From contig NZ_CABTZR010000008.1 in NCBI RefSeq assembly GCF_902489365.1, positions 1 to 51,781 on the forward strand: a DNA stretch of 51,781 nt, in the 5' to 3' direction. The stretch's first letter is position 1. Each line of letters begins with the position of its first letter. Positions 15,059 through 25,184 of this stretch are shown in pieces. Position numbers and translations under genes: made by a program. The stretch is from an uncultured Corynebacterium sp. (GTDB lineage: Bacteria; Actinomycetota; Actinomycetes; Mycobacteriales; Mycobacteriaceae). Below the pieces are notes generated by a model. It had not been told where the DNA came from and ran no database searches. It saw only the letters and a program-made list of their open reading frames with translations.

Positions 15059-16997
15059 GTGAATAACACCGATAAGAGTAAGAGGCGCACGCGCGAAGCT
15101 AAGCGGATTCTCAAAGACATTATTTATCCGCACAACATTCATCCAGCTTTGGTGCCGGGCGTGTCCATTGAAGACCAGAAGGTGAAGTATGGAGTGGACA
15201 AACCCATCCTGATCGTCGTGGGTGGGCTCATCGTGGCATTCGTGGCGTGGGGTGTTATCGCGCCTGATCAGGTCTTCGATGCCTCCTCCGCGGCTTTGGA
15301 TTGGGTCATGCGTAATCTGGGCTGGGTCTTTACCGCGCTGGCCACATTCCTGATGTTCCTGCTCCTCATCCTTGCTTTTTCCAAATACGGAAAAATACCT
15401 TTGGGCGTGGATGGTGAGAAGCCAGAGTTCTCCACTGTGAGCTGGGCCGCGATGCTTTTTGGTGCCGGAATCGGCATCGGCATCATCTTCTTCGGCCCCT
15501 TCGAGCCGCTGAGCTACTATCTTTCGCCCCGCCCCGGTTCTTACGAAGCAGCCAGCGATGAGGCCGTCATGGGCGCGATGGCTCAGGCGGCGATGCACTG
15601 GGGGCATTAACGCGTGGGCAATCTACGCCATCGTGGGGCTGTGCGTGGCTTATGTGTCCTACCGACGTGGGCGAGTGCCATTGATGAGCTCCATCCTCAT
15701 GCCGCTTTTTGGCAACCGCGACACGGACTCCACACCTGCGCGCATCATCGATGGCCTGGCTATTATCGCCACTCTCTTCGGCACGGCGGCAACGCTTGGT
15801 CTTGGTGCCCTCCAGATCGGCCGCGGCGTCGAAATTGTCAGCGGCTGGTCCACCACGGGAAATACGGCGGCATTGGTAATCATCATCGTGCTCTCCATCG
15901 GCACAATCTTCTCCGCGGTCTCGGGCGTATCTAAGGGAATCCGTTGGCTGTCCAATATCAACCTGGTCTTAGCGCTGGGGCTAGCGGTCTTTTTCTTCGT
16001 CGTCGGGCCGACGGCTTTCCTGGCTAACATGCTGCCCGCCGTCATCATTGAGTACCTCGATGAGATGCCGAGCATGCTGTCTGCCAACATGGGGCAAGGC
16101 GAGGAGATGGTGTCATTCCTGTCCTCGTGGACCACGTTTTACTGGGCCTGGTGGGTGTCTTGGTCGCCCTTCGTTGGTGTGTTCGTGGCCAAGATCTCGC
16201 GTGGCCGCACCATCCGCCAGTACATCTTGGGAGTTTTGCTCATTCCTTCGGCCATCATTGTCTGCGCTTTCACCATTCTGGGCGGCACAACAATTTGGCT
16301 GCAGCGCCGCGACGGCGATATTGCCCCTGATGGAACGATCGACTCGATGCCACCCGCCGAAGACATCTTCTTCACTGTCTTGGATCACCTCCCTGGCTCG
16401 CAGATCATGGCTCCGCTCGTGCTCGCGATGCTCATCGTCTTCTTCATCACGACGGCCGATTCCGCATCCATCGTGAACTCACAGCTCACACAGCGCGGCA
16501 ACCCGAAGCCGAAGCCTGGCGTTACGATCTTCTGGGTCATATGCATGGCTGGCATTGCCGTGGTGATTCTTTTGGCGGGCGGCCGCAACGCCCTGCAGGG
16601 GCTGCAGAACCTTATTACCGTGACGGCTCTTCCTTTCGCGGTCATCATTGTGCTTATGTGCATCGCGTTGATTCGAGAGTTGCGCCACGACCCCGCCGCG
16701 ATCCGCACGTTCTATGAAGAACAAGCAGTGTCCAATGCCATCATCCACGGAGTGCGGGAACACGGCGATAACTTTGCGTTGGCCATTGAGCCGACTGCGG
16801 ATGACTCCGATTACGCCACCGGCGCGGAGTTCGACTCCACCGCGGCCGAAGTCACCGAATGGTACGCGCGCACGGATGAAGAAGGCCACGCGGTGGGTTA
16901 TGACTATGAAACCGGCGAATACACTGACGATGATCCAACCGTGAAGGATGGCGAGTCACTGGTGCTACCCCCAGAGGAGAACTCCGACACGCTATAG
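15059..16997 (+). pseudogene. BCCT-family betaine/choline/carnitine transporter, frameshifted
   Basis: The two halves join into one BCCT transporter of about 645 residues. Bases 15059-15610 give the N-terminus through helix 3 (WAAMLFGAGIGIGIIFFGPFEP). The frame then shifts at GGGGG (15600-15604) and continues from AMHWG-INAWAIYAIVGL to 16997. Removing one G restores the frame. The normal start may be lost too. The best ribosome site (AAGGAG near 15019-15024) precedes an ATC at 15035 that is in frame and reads xSADSHSSVNNTDK, so an ATG-to-ATC change is plausible, and GTG 15059 is the nearest standard start. Family members import compatible solutes with Na+. A sequencing error in the G run is the main alternative. 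Confidence 0.8.
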
Positions 16998-16998
16998 T
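16993..16998 (+). promoter_or_regulatory. -10 box of leaderless zupT
   Basis: TATAGT overlaps the last codons and stop of the BCCT gene and ends 8 nt before the zupT ATG at 17007, with no ribosome site in between. This gives zupT its own transcript despite the broken upstream gene. Confidence 0.5.
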
Positions 16999-17006
16999 TT
17001 CCCACT

Positions 17007-17804
17007 ATGGACTTAGCCACCATCGCCTTCGCTTTCAGCCTTGTGTTGCTGTCGGGCTTGTCGACGTCCATCGGTGCTGCCTTGGCCGTCGGCAAGCGCG
17101 AGCCCGGGCCGAAGTTTATGGCCGCAGCCCTGGGCCTGTCCGCAGGTGTGATGCTCTACGTCTCCTTCATGGAAATCCTGCCGGAGGCCCTGAAGAAGCT
17201 GGAAAGCACCCTTGGGGGAGAGGCCACTGCCACGTGGACGATGATGGCGGCGTTCTTCGCCGGCATCGCGGTCATTGGCATTATTGACCGCCTCGTTCCC
17301 GAGGAGATTAACCCGCACGAGCCGGCCACTACAGAGGAAGAAGCACGCCGCAAGAGGCTGATGAAAACCGGCATGTTCACCGCCTTCGCGCTGGCTATCC
17401 ACAACTTCCCCGAGGGGTTTGCCACATTTCTTTCGGGCCTTGAAGCCCCGGAGATCGCGATCCCCGTTGCCGTGGCGATTGCCATTCACAACATCCCCGA
17501 GGGCATTGCGGTCGCTGTTCCTCTGCGCAGCGCAACGGGCTCGCGGAAGAAGGCCTTCTGGTGGGCCACGCTATCGGGTTTGGCAGAGCCCCTCGGCGCA
17601 CTCATTGGCTTCGCGCTGCTGATGCCGTTTATCGGGCCGATGACGTTTGGCATCAGCTTCGCCGTCATCGCCGGCATCATGGTGTTTATCTCCTTGGATG
17701 AGCTTTTGCCCACGGCGGAGGAGACCGGCGAGCACCACTGCGCCATCTACGGCCTTATCGCCGGCATGGCGGTGATGGCGGTCTCGCTCGCGCTGTTTAT
17801 CTAA
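17007..17804 (+). CDS. zupT: ZIP-family divalent metal transporter
   Basis: The 265-residue inner-membrane protein has about eight hydrophobic segments. The two paired metal-site motifs of ZupT are both present: HNFPEGFATF (about residue 130) and HNIPEGIAVAVPL (about residue 160). An acidic/polar cytoplasmic loop (ERLVPEEINPHEPATTEEEARRKR-type) lies before them. It imports Zn2+ and possibly Fe2+, Mn2+ or Co2+. It is convergent with the DUF808 gene, with 3 bp between the stops. Confidence 0.9.
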   Translation: MDLATIAFAFSLVLLSGLSTSIGAALAVGKREPGPKFMAAALGLSAGVMLYVSFMEILPEALKKLESTLGGEATATWTMMAAFFAGIAVIGIIDRLVPEEINPHEPATTEEEARRKRLMKTGMFTAFALAIHNFPEGFATFLSGLEAPEIAIPVAVAIAIHNIPEGIAVAVPLRSATGSRKKAFWWATLSGLAEPLGALIGFALLMPFIGPMTFGISFAVIAGIMVFISLDELLPTAEETGEHHCAIYGLIAGMAVMAVSLALFI

Positions 17805-17807
17805 GGT

Positions 17808-18728
17808 CTATTTCACGCGCTCTGCGGTGGCCTTGACCGCCATGACAATGCTGACGATAACGGCGCCCAGAATGAAGCCGCACAACATGGACAAGCCGGT
17901 GTCCGCCAACCAGGCGAGGGCGCCGTTGTTGATGCTCTCGGTCACGTGGTGGATGAATCCATAGGGCTGCTCGGCGCCGAACTCGCTCAAGCCCTTGACC
18001 ACGATGTGTCCGCCGACCCACAGCATGGCGGCGGTGCCGATGATGCCGATGACGTTGAGCACGATGGGCATGCCCTTGACCAGGGCGGTACCCACGGCCG
18101 AATCGCCATCGTGGCGCTTGAGCAGCGCGAGGCCGATATCGTCCATTTTGACCAAGAGCCCGACGGCTCCATAGACGCCCAAGGTCAAGAGAATACCGAC
18201 GGTGACCAAGGTGCCCAGACGCAGCCAGAAAGGCTGGTCCATGACCTCGTTGAGGGAGATCACCATGATCTCGGCAGAGAGGATGAGGTCCGTAGTAATC
18301 GCGGATTTGACCAGAGAATCTTCGGCGTCGGCGCCCTTTTCTTCTACTGTCTGCTGCTCCTCCTCGCCGCGGTGGAGGACAGCATGGAAAATCTTTTCCG
18401 CGCCCTCGAAGCACAGGTATGTGCCGCCACACATGAGGATGGGGGTGAGCGCCCAAGGAGCGATCCAGGACAGGATCAGGGCAATAGGCAGGATGATGAC
18501 GAGCTTGTTGATGAGCGAGCCCTTAGTAATCCGCCAAATCATCGGCAGCTCACGCTGCGGCTTCACGCCGTCGACATATTGGGGCGTGACAGCGGCGTCA
18601 TCGACGACGACTCCCGCTGCTTTCATCGAGGTCTTTCCGGCTAGCGCTGCCACGTCGTCGACGCTGGAGGCAGCGGAGCGGGCGATCAGGGCGACGTCGT
18701 CAAGCAGGGCAAAGAGGCCACCGGCCAT
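17808..18728 (-). CDS. DUF808 family membrane protein (YedI-like)
   Basis: The 306-residue protein starts MAGGLFALLDDVALIARSAASSVDDVAALAGKT, the signature N-terminus of DUF808/YedI proteins, and has several hydrophobic helices from about residue 70 onward. It is probably an inner-membrane protein. The family is widespread but has no established biochemical function. A ribosome site (AAGGATGTGAGCC) precedes the ATG. It is a single gene facing zupT. Confidence 0.88.
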   Translation of the reverse strand: MAGGLFALLDDVALIARSAASSVDDVAALAGKTSMKAAGVVVDDAAVTPQYVDGVKPQRELPMIWRITKGSLINKLVIILPIALILSWIAPWALTPILMCGGTYLCFEGAEKIFHAVLHRGEEEQQTVEEKGADAEDSLVKSAITTDLILSAEIMVISLNEVMDQPFWLRLGTLVTVGILLTLGVYGAVGLLVKMDDIGLALLKRHDGDSAVGTALVKGMPIVLNVIGIIGTAAMLWVGGHIVVKGLSEFGAEQPYGFIHHVTESINNGALAWLADTGLSMLCGFILGAVIVSIVMAVKATAERVK

Positions 18729-18771
18729 GGCTCACATCCTTTTAAGGTAGGGGAGAAGTACTCACCCTAGG

Positions 18772-19308
18772 CTACTCGGCGGGAACGAGCTCCACATTCT
18801 CAGCCCACGTGAGCTCCATGCCCAGCGTGCGCAGCCAGTTCATGGCGTCATCGCCGTAGCGCGTGATGCCCTCGACTGCGGTTAGCGTGCGCTCCATGGC
18901 ACGCTCGGCCTCCTCCGCGCTGATGAGGCCAGTGGAGGTGGCGGCGGCTAGCTCGTCGATGTCGAGCACATCAACCGGCTCGCCGGAGGTGGCGACCAAG
19001 TCGACGTAGAGATCGCGGGTGGTCCACACGTCCCCATCAACGTCGATGTCGGCGATGTCGATGTAAAAGTCTTGGTGGACGTCCACGCCTTCACGGAAGT
19101 GGAAGATATTGGCGCGCAGACCGAGCTCTGGCAGCAGCCAAGACTCGAGGTAGCCGAAGCGCGGGTGGTTGGCGCCGCGGGCCATGTACAGGCCAAAGTC
19201 GGTGACCCGGTAGGTGTCTACCTCGCGCTGGAAACCTTTCGGGTCGACATTGATGTTGTCGGCCGTATTGAAGGTCTCTTGCTTGACTGGGTGCAGATCT
19301 GTGCTCAT
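18772..19308 (-). CDS. DUF402 domain protein
   Basis: The 178-residue protein resembles the FomD/Ntdp-like DUF402 fold. It has a central run of acidic residues (DFYIDIADIDVDGDVWTTRDLYVDL, about 82-106) that in characterised relatives coordinates divalent metal for nucleotide or phosphate hydrolysis. The substrate is unknown here. ATG 19308 overlaps the stop of the upstream secreted-protein gene (TAATG), so the two are translationally coupled. The longer frame upstream is unlikely because it would extend into that gene. Confidence 0.75.
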   Translation of the reverse strand: MSTDLHPVKQETFNTADNINVDPKGFQREVDTYRVTDFGLYMARGANHPRFGYLESWLLPELGLRANIFHFREGVDVHQDFYIDIADIDVDGDVWTTRDLYVDLVATSGEPVDVLDIDELAAATSTGLISAEEAERAMERTLTAVEGITRYGDDAMNWLRTLGMELTWAENVELVPAE

Positions 19309-20027
19309 TAGTTCACCTCGAGGAAAGCCGCGGTAGGTGGGAATGAACACGAGGATTCAGCAGTGTTGACCGCACCGGAGAGGACCGCCACGATGGTTCC
19401 CTTGCCGGTCGTTGCGCGGCCCGAGACCGTGGTTGGCCCATCGGTGTTGATGCCGTTGTTGAAGAGGGGTGTGGTGCCGAACTGGAAGGTGTCCAGGTTG
19501 AACCACTGAACGCGCATGGCGCCCTGCTCTTCAGCGGCGGTCGGGGTACCCAGGGCGGTGAAGAGGAAGACGGCTTCGCCTTCGCCCGCACCAGGTGCGG
19601 GCATGCCTGTCGGGCCAGGTACGGCGATGGCGGAACCCACCGAATCGCCCTGCCCGCCGATGCACTGCGCGGAGACCGTGGGCCAGTAGAACTGGCGGAA
19701 GCCGGGGTTATTTCCCTCCGGCATCGCGACACCGCCCTCGCCGCCTTCACCGGCGGTGAAGTTGAGTGCGGTGAGGATGGCACTACGGGCCTCCTGCGGG
19801 ATCCATGGCTGTGCCGCGAAAGCACGAACGCGCTCCTGCGTCTCCGGGGTGGGACGACCGAGGCTGTCCAGCGGGTTGCTGCTCTGGGAGACGTTCACCA
19901 GCGAGGAGAGGTCGGGGGCGCCGGCATGCGCGGGCGTGATGCTGAGCAGGCCCATCATCAGGGCAGCAGTGAGTCCGGCTACGCCGCGACGGGCGGAACC
20001 GGTGGAGTGCTGTTCAGAAAAGGCCAT
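19308..20027 (-). CDS. Secreted protein, function unknown
   Basis: The 239-residue precursor has a classic Sec signal: a basic stretch (SARRG), a hydrophobic core (LTAALMMGLLSI) and cleavage after AHA at residue 35. The mature part is Gly/Pro-rich with two cysteines (QCIGG; SSCSF) that could pair. Homologues sit upstream of typA in related genomes by synteny, but I do not recognise a function. It is transcribed away from typA and coupled to the DUF402 gene. Confidence 0.7.
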   Translation of the reverse strand: MAFSEQHSTGSARRGVAGLTAALMMGLLSITPAHAGAPDLSSLVNVSQSSNPLDSLGRPTPETQERVRAFAAQPWIPQEARSAILTALNFTAGEGGEGGVAMPEGNNPGFRQFYWPTVSAQCIGGQGDSVGSAIAVPGPTGMPAPGAGEGEAVFLFTALGTPTAAEEQGAMRVQWFNLDTFQFGTTPLFNNGINTDGPTTVSGRATTGKGTIVAVLSGAVNTAESSCSFPPTAAFLEVN

Positions 20028-20305
20028 GGAGAATCCTTGCGTGTGGGTGGGGAAGTGACGTCACAGAAACTACACAGTGATCACATCAGTCACAATAGTA
20101 TCTGTTGTCACAATATTCACTTTTTCGGCGTAGTCAACTCTTTTTAGAGCCCTACTGTGCGGTATGTCGGTTCTTGATATAAATCTGTTACATCTCGCAG
20201 CACTCTGCGGGATCCCGCGCGATGCTGCACATCAAAGGGCTAGAGAGTATATTTAAGGGCCGTTCACATCGCTAACGCACCATGCTTTGAAGGAGCACCC
20301 CACAC

Positions 20306-22216
20306 GTGAGTAATACTGAATTCCGTAACGTAGCCATCGTCGCGCACGTTGACCACGGTAAAACCACCCTTGTCAACGGCATGCTGGAGCAGTCCGGCGC
20401 TTTCGGCGACCATGGCGAACACTCGGATCGCGTCATGGACTCCAACGATCAGGAGCGCGAGCGCGGCATCACCATTCTGGCGAAGAACACCGCCATCCAC
20501 CGCAAGGGCCTGGGCAAGGACGGCGGGGATCTCATTATCAACGTCATCGATACCCCGGGCCACGCCGACTTCGGTGGCGAGGTCGAGCGCGGTATCTCCA
20601 TGGTGGACGGCGTCGTGTTGCTTGTCGACGCCTCCGAAGGCCCCCTCCCGCAGACCCGCTTCGTCCTCACCAAGGCACTGGAGGCGAAGCTGCCGGTCAT
20701 CATTTGCGTGAATAAGACCGACCGCCCGGATGCCCGCATCGATGAGGTCGTCACCGAGGCCCAGGATCTCCTGCTAGAAATCGCCGCCGGCCTCGAGGAT
20801 GAGGAGGCCGCCGCTGCCGCCGAGGAACTGCTGGATCTGCCGGTCCTGTATACCTCCGGCCGCGAGGGCAAGGCTTCCACCGAGAACCCAGGCAACGGCA
20901 ACGTCCCGAACGCCGATGATCTGCAGGCGCTTTTCGACGTTATTTATGACGTCCTCCCCGAGCCCTCCGCCAAGGTTGACGCTCCTCTGCAGGCACACGT
21001 GACCAACCTGGACTCCGATGACTTCCTGGGTCGTATCGCTTTGCTGCGTATCTACTCCGGCACCATCAAGAAGGGCCAGCAGGTGGCCTGGATGCACTAC
21101 GACGAGGAAGGGGAGATGCACACCAAGACCGTCAAGGTGGCGGAGTTGCTGCGCACCGTCGGCTTCCAGCGCCAGCCGGATACCGAGGCCATCGCCGGTG
21201 ACATCGTGGCCATCTCCGGTATCTCCGACATCATGATTGGTGACACCATCGCGGACGTGGAGAACCCGCAGCCGCTGCCGCGCATCAAGGTCGACGAGCC
21301 GGCTATTTCTATGACCATTGGTGTCAACACCTCCCCGATGGCAGGCCAGGGCGGCGGCGATAAGCTCACTGCCCGCATGGTCAAGGCTCGCTTGGACCAG
21401 GAGCTCATCGGTAACGTCTCCCTCAAGGTGCTGCCGACCGAGCGCCCCGACGCTTGGGAAGTCCAGGGCCGCGGCGAGATGGCGCTGTCCGTGCTCATCG
21501 AGAACATGCGCCGCGAGGGCTTCGAGTTGACCGTCGGTAAGCCACAGGTGGTCACCCAGGTCATCGACGGAAAGACGATGGAGCCCTACGAGATGCTCAC
21601 CATCGATTCTCCGTCCGAGCACCAGGGTGCCATTACCCAGCTGCTGGCCACCCGCAAGGGGCAGATGCAGTCCATGGACGTGCGCGAGGGCGACTGGGTC
21701 CGCATGGTCTTCCGCGTCCCCGCTCGCGGTCTCATCGGTTTCCGTACCCAGTTTATGACGGAGACCCGCGGCGCTGGCATCGCCAACTCGATCTCCGATG
21801 GCCTCGACGTCTGGGCCGGCGATATCAAGGCCCGCCCGACCGGCTCCCTGGTGGCCGACCGTTCCGGCCAGATCACCGCCTACGCTCTCCAGCAGCTGGC
21901 GGACCGCGGTGACTTCTTCGTGGAACCAGGTATGGAGGCCTACGAGGGCATGGTTGTCGGCGCCAATAACCGTGATGAGGATATGGATATCAACATCACC
22001 AAGGAAAAGAAGCTGACCAACATGCGCTCCGCCACCGCGGATGCCACCGTCACCCTCGCCAAGGCTCGGACCCTGTCCCTGGAGGAGGCGCTGGAGTTCT
22101 GTGGAACCGACGAGTGCGTCGAGGTCGGCCCGAACGTCCTGCGCGTGCGCAAGGTCGAGCTGTCTTCCACCGAACGCAAGCGCGCGGCCGCCCGCGCCAA
22201 GCAGCTCAACAAGTAG
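20306..22216 (+). CDS. typA: Ribosome-associated GTPase TypA/BipA
   Basis: The 636-residue translational GTPase has its G domain from residue 11 (HVDHGKTTLVNGML), a switch region with ERERGITILAKNTA, DTPGHADFGGEVER, and NKTDRPDARID as G4. EF-G-like domains II, III and V and the BipA-specific C-terminal domain follow. It acts in ribosome assembly and stress adaptation. GTG 20306 has AAGGAG upstream. The arrangement typA-lpqW-mshB matches mycobacteria. Confidence 0.95.
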   Translation: MSNTEFRNVAIVAHVDHGKTTLVNGMLEQSGAFGDHGEHSDRVMDSNDQERERGITILAKNTAIHRKGLGKDGGDLIINVIDTPGHADFGGEVERGISMVDGVVLLVDASEGPLPQTRFVLTKALEAKLPVIICVNKTDRPDARIDEVVTEAQDLLLEIAAGLEDEEAAAAAEELLDLPVLYTSGREGKASTENPGNGNVPNADDLQALFDVIYDVLPEPSAKVDAPLQAHVTNLDSDDFLGRIALLRIYSGTIKKGQQVAWMHYDEEGEMHTKTVKVAELLRTVGFQRQPDTEAIAGDIVAISGISDIMIGDTIADVENPQPLPRIKVDEPAISMTIGVNTSPMAGQGGGDKLTARMVKARLDQELIGNVSLKVLPTERPDAWEVQGRGEMALSVLIENMRREGFELTVGKPQVVTQVIDGKTMEPYEMLTIDSPSEHQGAITQLLATRKGQMQSMDVREGDWVRMVFRVPARGLIGFRTQFMTETRGAGIANSISDGLDVWAGDIKARPTGSLVADRSGQITAYALQQLADRGDFFVEPGMEAYEGMVVGANNRDEDMDINITKEKKLTNMRSATADATVTLAKARTLSLEEALEFCGTDECVEVGPNVLRVRKVELSSTERKRAAARAKQLNK

Positions 22217-22284
22217 TTCGCTCAGCGCCGCCCCGGGCAACTACAGTGGTAGGGAAAGTTTTCGGAATGTAAAGGTTGTGTGGA

Positions 22285-23886
22285 GTGGACCGTTTCCTAC
22301 CCAGGCTCGGCGTTGTCCTCGCGGCCGCTCTGCTTACCGCCTGCCAGGCTAATCCCGGTCCGCCGCCGGTGGTAGATGAGAACGAACGCAGTACTACGCC
22401 AACGAACTCAACCACCACGGCCCCACCCCCTGAGGCAGCACCCGAAGAGGACCTTCTGCCGGAGCGCAGCACCGTGGCGATTGGGGTCGACCCGTTGCGC
22501 GGTGGGCTCAACCCACACCTGGTGGCGAACAACTCCGAGCTGGTTAACCAGATTGCGGAGCTGGTCCTTCCCTCAGCCTTCCACGGCTCCCAGATGGATA
22601 CGGATGTCCTGGAATCCGCAGAGGAGATTGAAGCCCCCGGCAGCATTGCGATGCGGGTGCGCTATACCATCGCCGGGCCGGCGCAATGGTCGGATGGCAC
22701 GCCGATCAGCGGCTCTGATTTCAACTACCTGTGGTCCCAGATAACGCGCACGCCGGGCGCGAAGGACGTGGCTGGCTACCGGGCAATTACAGCCGTACGG
22801 ACCTCCGGGAATGGGCGAGTGGTCACCGTTGACTTCGGGCATCGCGTGGAGGATTGGCACAAGCTGTTTGCCAACCTCGTGCCCTCCCACCTTCTGGAAG
22901 ACCGCGATTTCGCCTCGGCCCTAGCGGACGGAATCCCTGCCTCGGCCGGGCGCTACCTCGTCGCCGGAATGGATCGCGGCCGAGGAATCATTACCCTCAA
23001 CCGCAATGACCGGTTCTGGGGAGAAGATCCCGCGAATATTGACGTCATTCAGCTGCGCGCTGTGCGCGATACCGCGCAGGCGGTGAACATGTTGCGCTCG
23101 CACCAGATCGGTTTTGCTGACATCACACCGCAGCAGACCACCCTGGAGAACTTGAGCCTGCTCAGCAACGTCAATACGGGGGTGGTGACTCGTCAGCGCC
23201 AGCTGCGGTTGAACATGTCGGCCGTTGAGGGAGCACTCGATGAGCAAGCGCAGCGTCGCGCGCTGGCCTCGCTTCTCGACACCGACCAGCTAGCCCGCCT
23301 GGCCACCGGCCGCGCCTCGGAGCTCAAGCCTGGGAACAACCCCTTCGATAGCCGCGCGGAGCTCGCCCCATTGCGCGAGCGTGCGGGCCGGAAGCCAGTG
23401 CGCATCGCCGTGGATCCCCAGTACCCCACCGCCTTGGCGGCGGCCACCACCATCGTGGACGTGCTCCAAGCCAAAGCCATTGACGCGGAGGTCGTTACCG
23501 AACGCCTGACCACGATTACCTCCGACCTGCTCCCAACGGGCAAGGTGGATGCTGTGGTGGCGTGGGATGAGAACGGCGAGGACGCACTCAGCTTGGCCAA
23601 CTATTTCGTGTGCGCGACACCCACGCGCCCGGCGGCGACCCTGTCTGGGTACTGCCCGGAAAACTCCGCTGACACTGCCCTGGGCATTCTCTCTGGCGAC
23701 GTGGATTCCGCGGCCGCACAGGAGCGCGTGGAGCATCTCAACAGGGAGGAAGCTCTCTTCGTCCCGTTGCTCAATGAGGTGCGAATCCACGCTTTGGGCA
23801 AGGGTATTGTTGGCCCCGGACAAAGCATTGAGGACTGGGACTCCGGCCTCATCAGCGCACCGCAGTGGAGGAAAGACGATGAATAA
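22285..23886 (+). CDS. lpqW: LpqW-like lipoprotein, peptide-binding (SBP family 5) fold
   Basis: The 533-residue lipoprotein has a lipobox (LLTAC, Cys20), a Thr/Pro-rich linker, then a family-5 solute-binding domain (VAIGVDPLRGGLNPH; SDGTPISGSDFNYLWSQ). In mycobacteria the syntenic LpqW controls partitioning between PIM and lipoarabinomannan synthesis rather than peptide uptake. No ABC permease genes are nearby here, which fits that role. GTG 22285 is preferred to TTG 22276 because AAAGG lies 9 nt before it. The end overlaps mshB by 8 bp. Confidence 0.85.
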   Translation: MDRFLPRLGVVLAAALLTACQANPGPPPVVDENERSTTPTNSTTTAPPPEAAPEEDLLPERSTVAIGVDPLRGGLNPHLVANNSELVNQIAELVLPSAFHGSQMDTDVLESAEEIEAPGSIAMRVRYTIAGPAQWSDGTPISGSDFNYLWSQITRTPGAKDVAGYRAITAVRTSGNGRVVTVDFGHRVEDWHKLFANLVPSHLLEDRDFASALADGIPASAGRYLVAGMDRGRGIITLNRNDRFWGEDPANIDVIQLRAVRDTAQAVNMLRSHQIGFADITPQQTTLENLSLLSNVNTGVVTRQRQLRLNMSAVEGALDEQAQRRALASLLDTDQLARLATGRASELKPGNNPFDSRAELAPLRERAGRKPVRIAVDPQYPTALAAATTIVDVLQAKAIDAEVVTERLTTITSDLLPTGKVDAVVAWDENGEDALSLANYFVCATPTRPAATLSGYCPENSADTALGILSGDVDSAAAQERVEHLNREEALFVPLLNEVRIHALGKGIVGPGQSIEDWDSGLISAPQWRKDDE

Positions 23887-24745
23887 GGATCTCACCGGCT
23901 ACCGTGTCGTGGCCGTGCATGCCCACCCCGATGACGAGGTGCTGTTTACCGGTGGCACGTTGGCGGACCTGTCCGCACGCGGTGCAGAGGTCACCGTGAT
24001 TACCGCGACGCTGGGTGAGGAAGGCGAGATCATCGGCGAGCCTTACCAGGGCCTCGCGGAGACCGATCAGCTCGGAGGCTTTCGTGCCTGGGAGCTCAAG
24101 CACGCGCTCGACGCGTTAGGCGTCGACGGCATCCAGCTGGGTGGCTTCGGGCACTTCCGCGATTCCGGGATGGAAGGCTCGCCTGCTCACGAGAATCCGC
24201 GGGCTTTGGTCAACTGCATGGAGGAGGCCGCAGAGTTATTGCGGGGCCACCTTGCCGCGCTGCGACCGCATGCAGTGCTGACCTATGGTCCGGACGGCGG
24301 CTACGGGCACCCCGACCATATCGCCGTGCACAAGGCGGTGCATGCGGCTGCTGCGCCTGAGCAGCGCATCTGGTGGGCCGTCTTTGAGCGCGCCGCCCAC
24401 TACCGCGGACTCGACGCGGTTACCCCTCCGGAGGGCTGGAGCCTGCCGGGAAAGGCGTACCTGGATAATTTCACCAACGCTGGCTGCGATGTGACCTACG
24501 AGCTCAACGACCGAGCACTCAGCGCCAAGCGCGCAGCGATGCTGGCGCACGCCACGCAAATCTGGCTTGCCGACGGTTCCCTCACCACCGTCAACCCTCA
24601 CGCCGCCCAGGCGGGCCTCAAGGATCCCGCGGAGATTCCCGCTGCCTATGCCTTGTCCAACCTGCTCACCATGCCGCTGCTGCGCCACGAGTTCTACCAA
24701 TTGGGACAGGGTGAACCACAGGATTCGTTACTGGGGGAGAAATGA
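23879..24745 (+). CDS. mshB: N-acetyl-GlcN-inositol deacetylase of mycothiol synthesis
   Basis: The 288-residue LmbE-type zinc hydrolase deacetylates GlcNAc-Ins, the second committed step to mycothiol, the actinobacterial thiol buffer. Zinc and catalytic motifs are AHPDDE (residues 15-20) and GYGHPDHIAVH near residue 140. ATG 23879 follows GGAGGAAAG and overlaps the lpqW stop. The next gene overlaps its stop by 4 bp, so lpqW, mshB and the membrane protein form one operon. Confidence 0.92.
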   Translation: MNKDLTGYRVVAVHAHPDDEVLFTGGTLADLSARGAEVTVITATLGEEGEIIGEPYQGLAETDQLGGFRAWELKHALDALGVDGIQLGGFGHFRDSGMEGSPAHENPRALVNCMEEAAELLRGHLAALRPHAVLTYGPDGGYGHPDHIAVHKAVHAAAAPEQRIWWAVFERAAHYRGLDAVTPPEGWSLPGKAYLDNFTNAGCDVTYELNDRALSAKRAAMLAHATQIWLADGSLTTVNPHAAQAGLKDPAEIPAAYALSNLLTMPLLRHEFYQLGQGEPQDSLLGEK

Positions 24746-25134
24746 CCGAGCGCGCAATCCGCACCGATTTCTCCCGCGGCGAGCAGGTAGGGGGCCTAGT
24801 GTGGCTCGTCTTAGGCGCACTCTGCTCGCTGACGCTCGAGGTGGTTTATCTCACCGCCCGCGTTCCATGGTTCGACGGGGCCAGCGTGGCCTTTCCGATC
24901 ACCATCCTCATCGCCTTCTGGTTCAACGGGGTGCTGACCCGCACAGCGCGGCTGTGGAGTGAGAATCCCTACATCGCGGGCTTGCCCGGTTTAGCTTGGG
25001 TGGCGGGTTTCCTCGCGTTTATGCTGGGAGCCGCCATCGGTGACGGTAGCCTGCTGCCCAATAATATTCTCAGCCTGCTGCTGTTCGCCGCGGGAATCGC
25101 GGGTAGCGTTTGGCCATTTTTCGCCTCGGAGTAG
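24742..25134 (+). CDS. Small membrane protein of the mshB operon
   Basis: The 130-residue protein has about four hydrophobic segments (GGLVWLVLGALCSLTLEVVYL; ITILIAFWFNGVL; GLAWVAGFLAFMLGAAIG; ILSLLLFAAGIAGSVW). It is syntenic with the small membrane protein next to mshB in mycobacteria, but no function is known. It starts by ATGA overlap with mshB. A CATACT -10-like box for the ferredoxin gene overlaps its stop region. Confidence 0.7.
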   Translation: MTERAIRTDFSRGEQVGGLVWLVLGALCSLTLEVVYLTARVPWFDGASVAFPITILIAFWFNGVLTRTARLWSENPYIAGLPGLAWVAGFLAFMLGAAIGDGSLLPNNILSLLLFAAGIAGSVWPFFASE

Positions 25135-25184
25135 CATACTGTTAGTCGTAGAAAACCCGTGACACACAGGAGTTTAAACACCTT

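Noticed and set aside
20028..20305. GlxR/CRP-type site in the spacer before typA (GTGATCAC near 20080)
   Set aside because: The TGTGA/TCACA half-sites are not at the required 6-bp spacing.
20774..22240. 488-codon open frame antisense to typA
   Set aside because: TypA is unmistakable on the plus strand. The antisense product is His/Gly/Leu-rich composition only.
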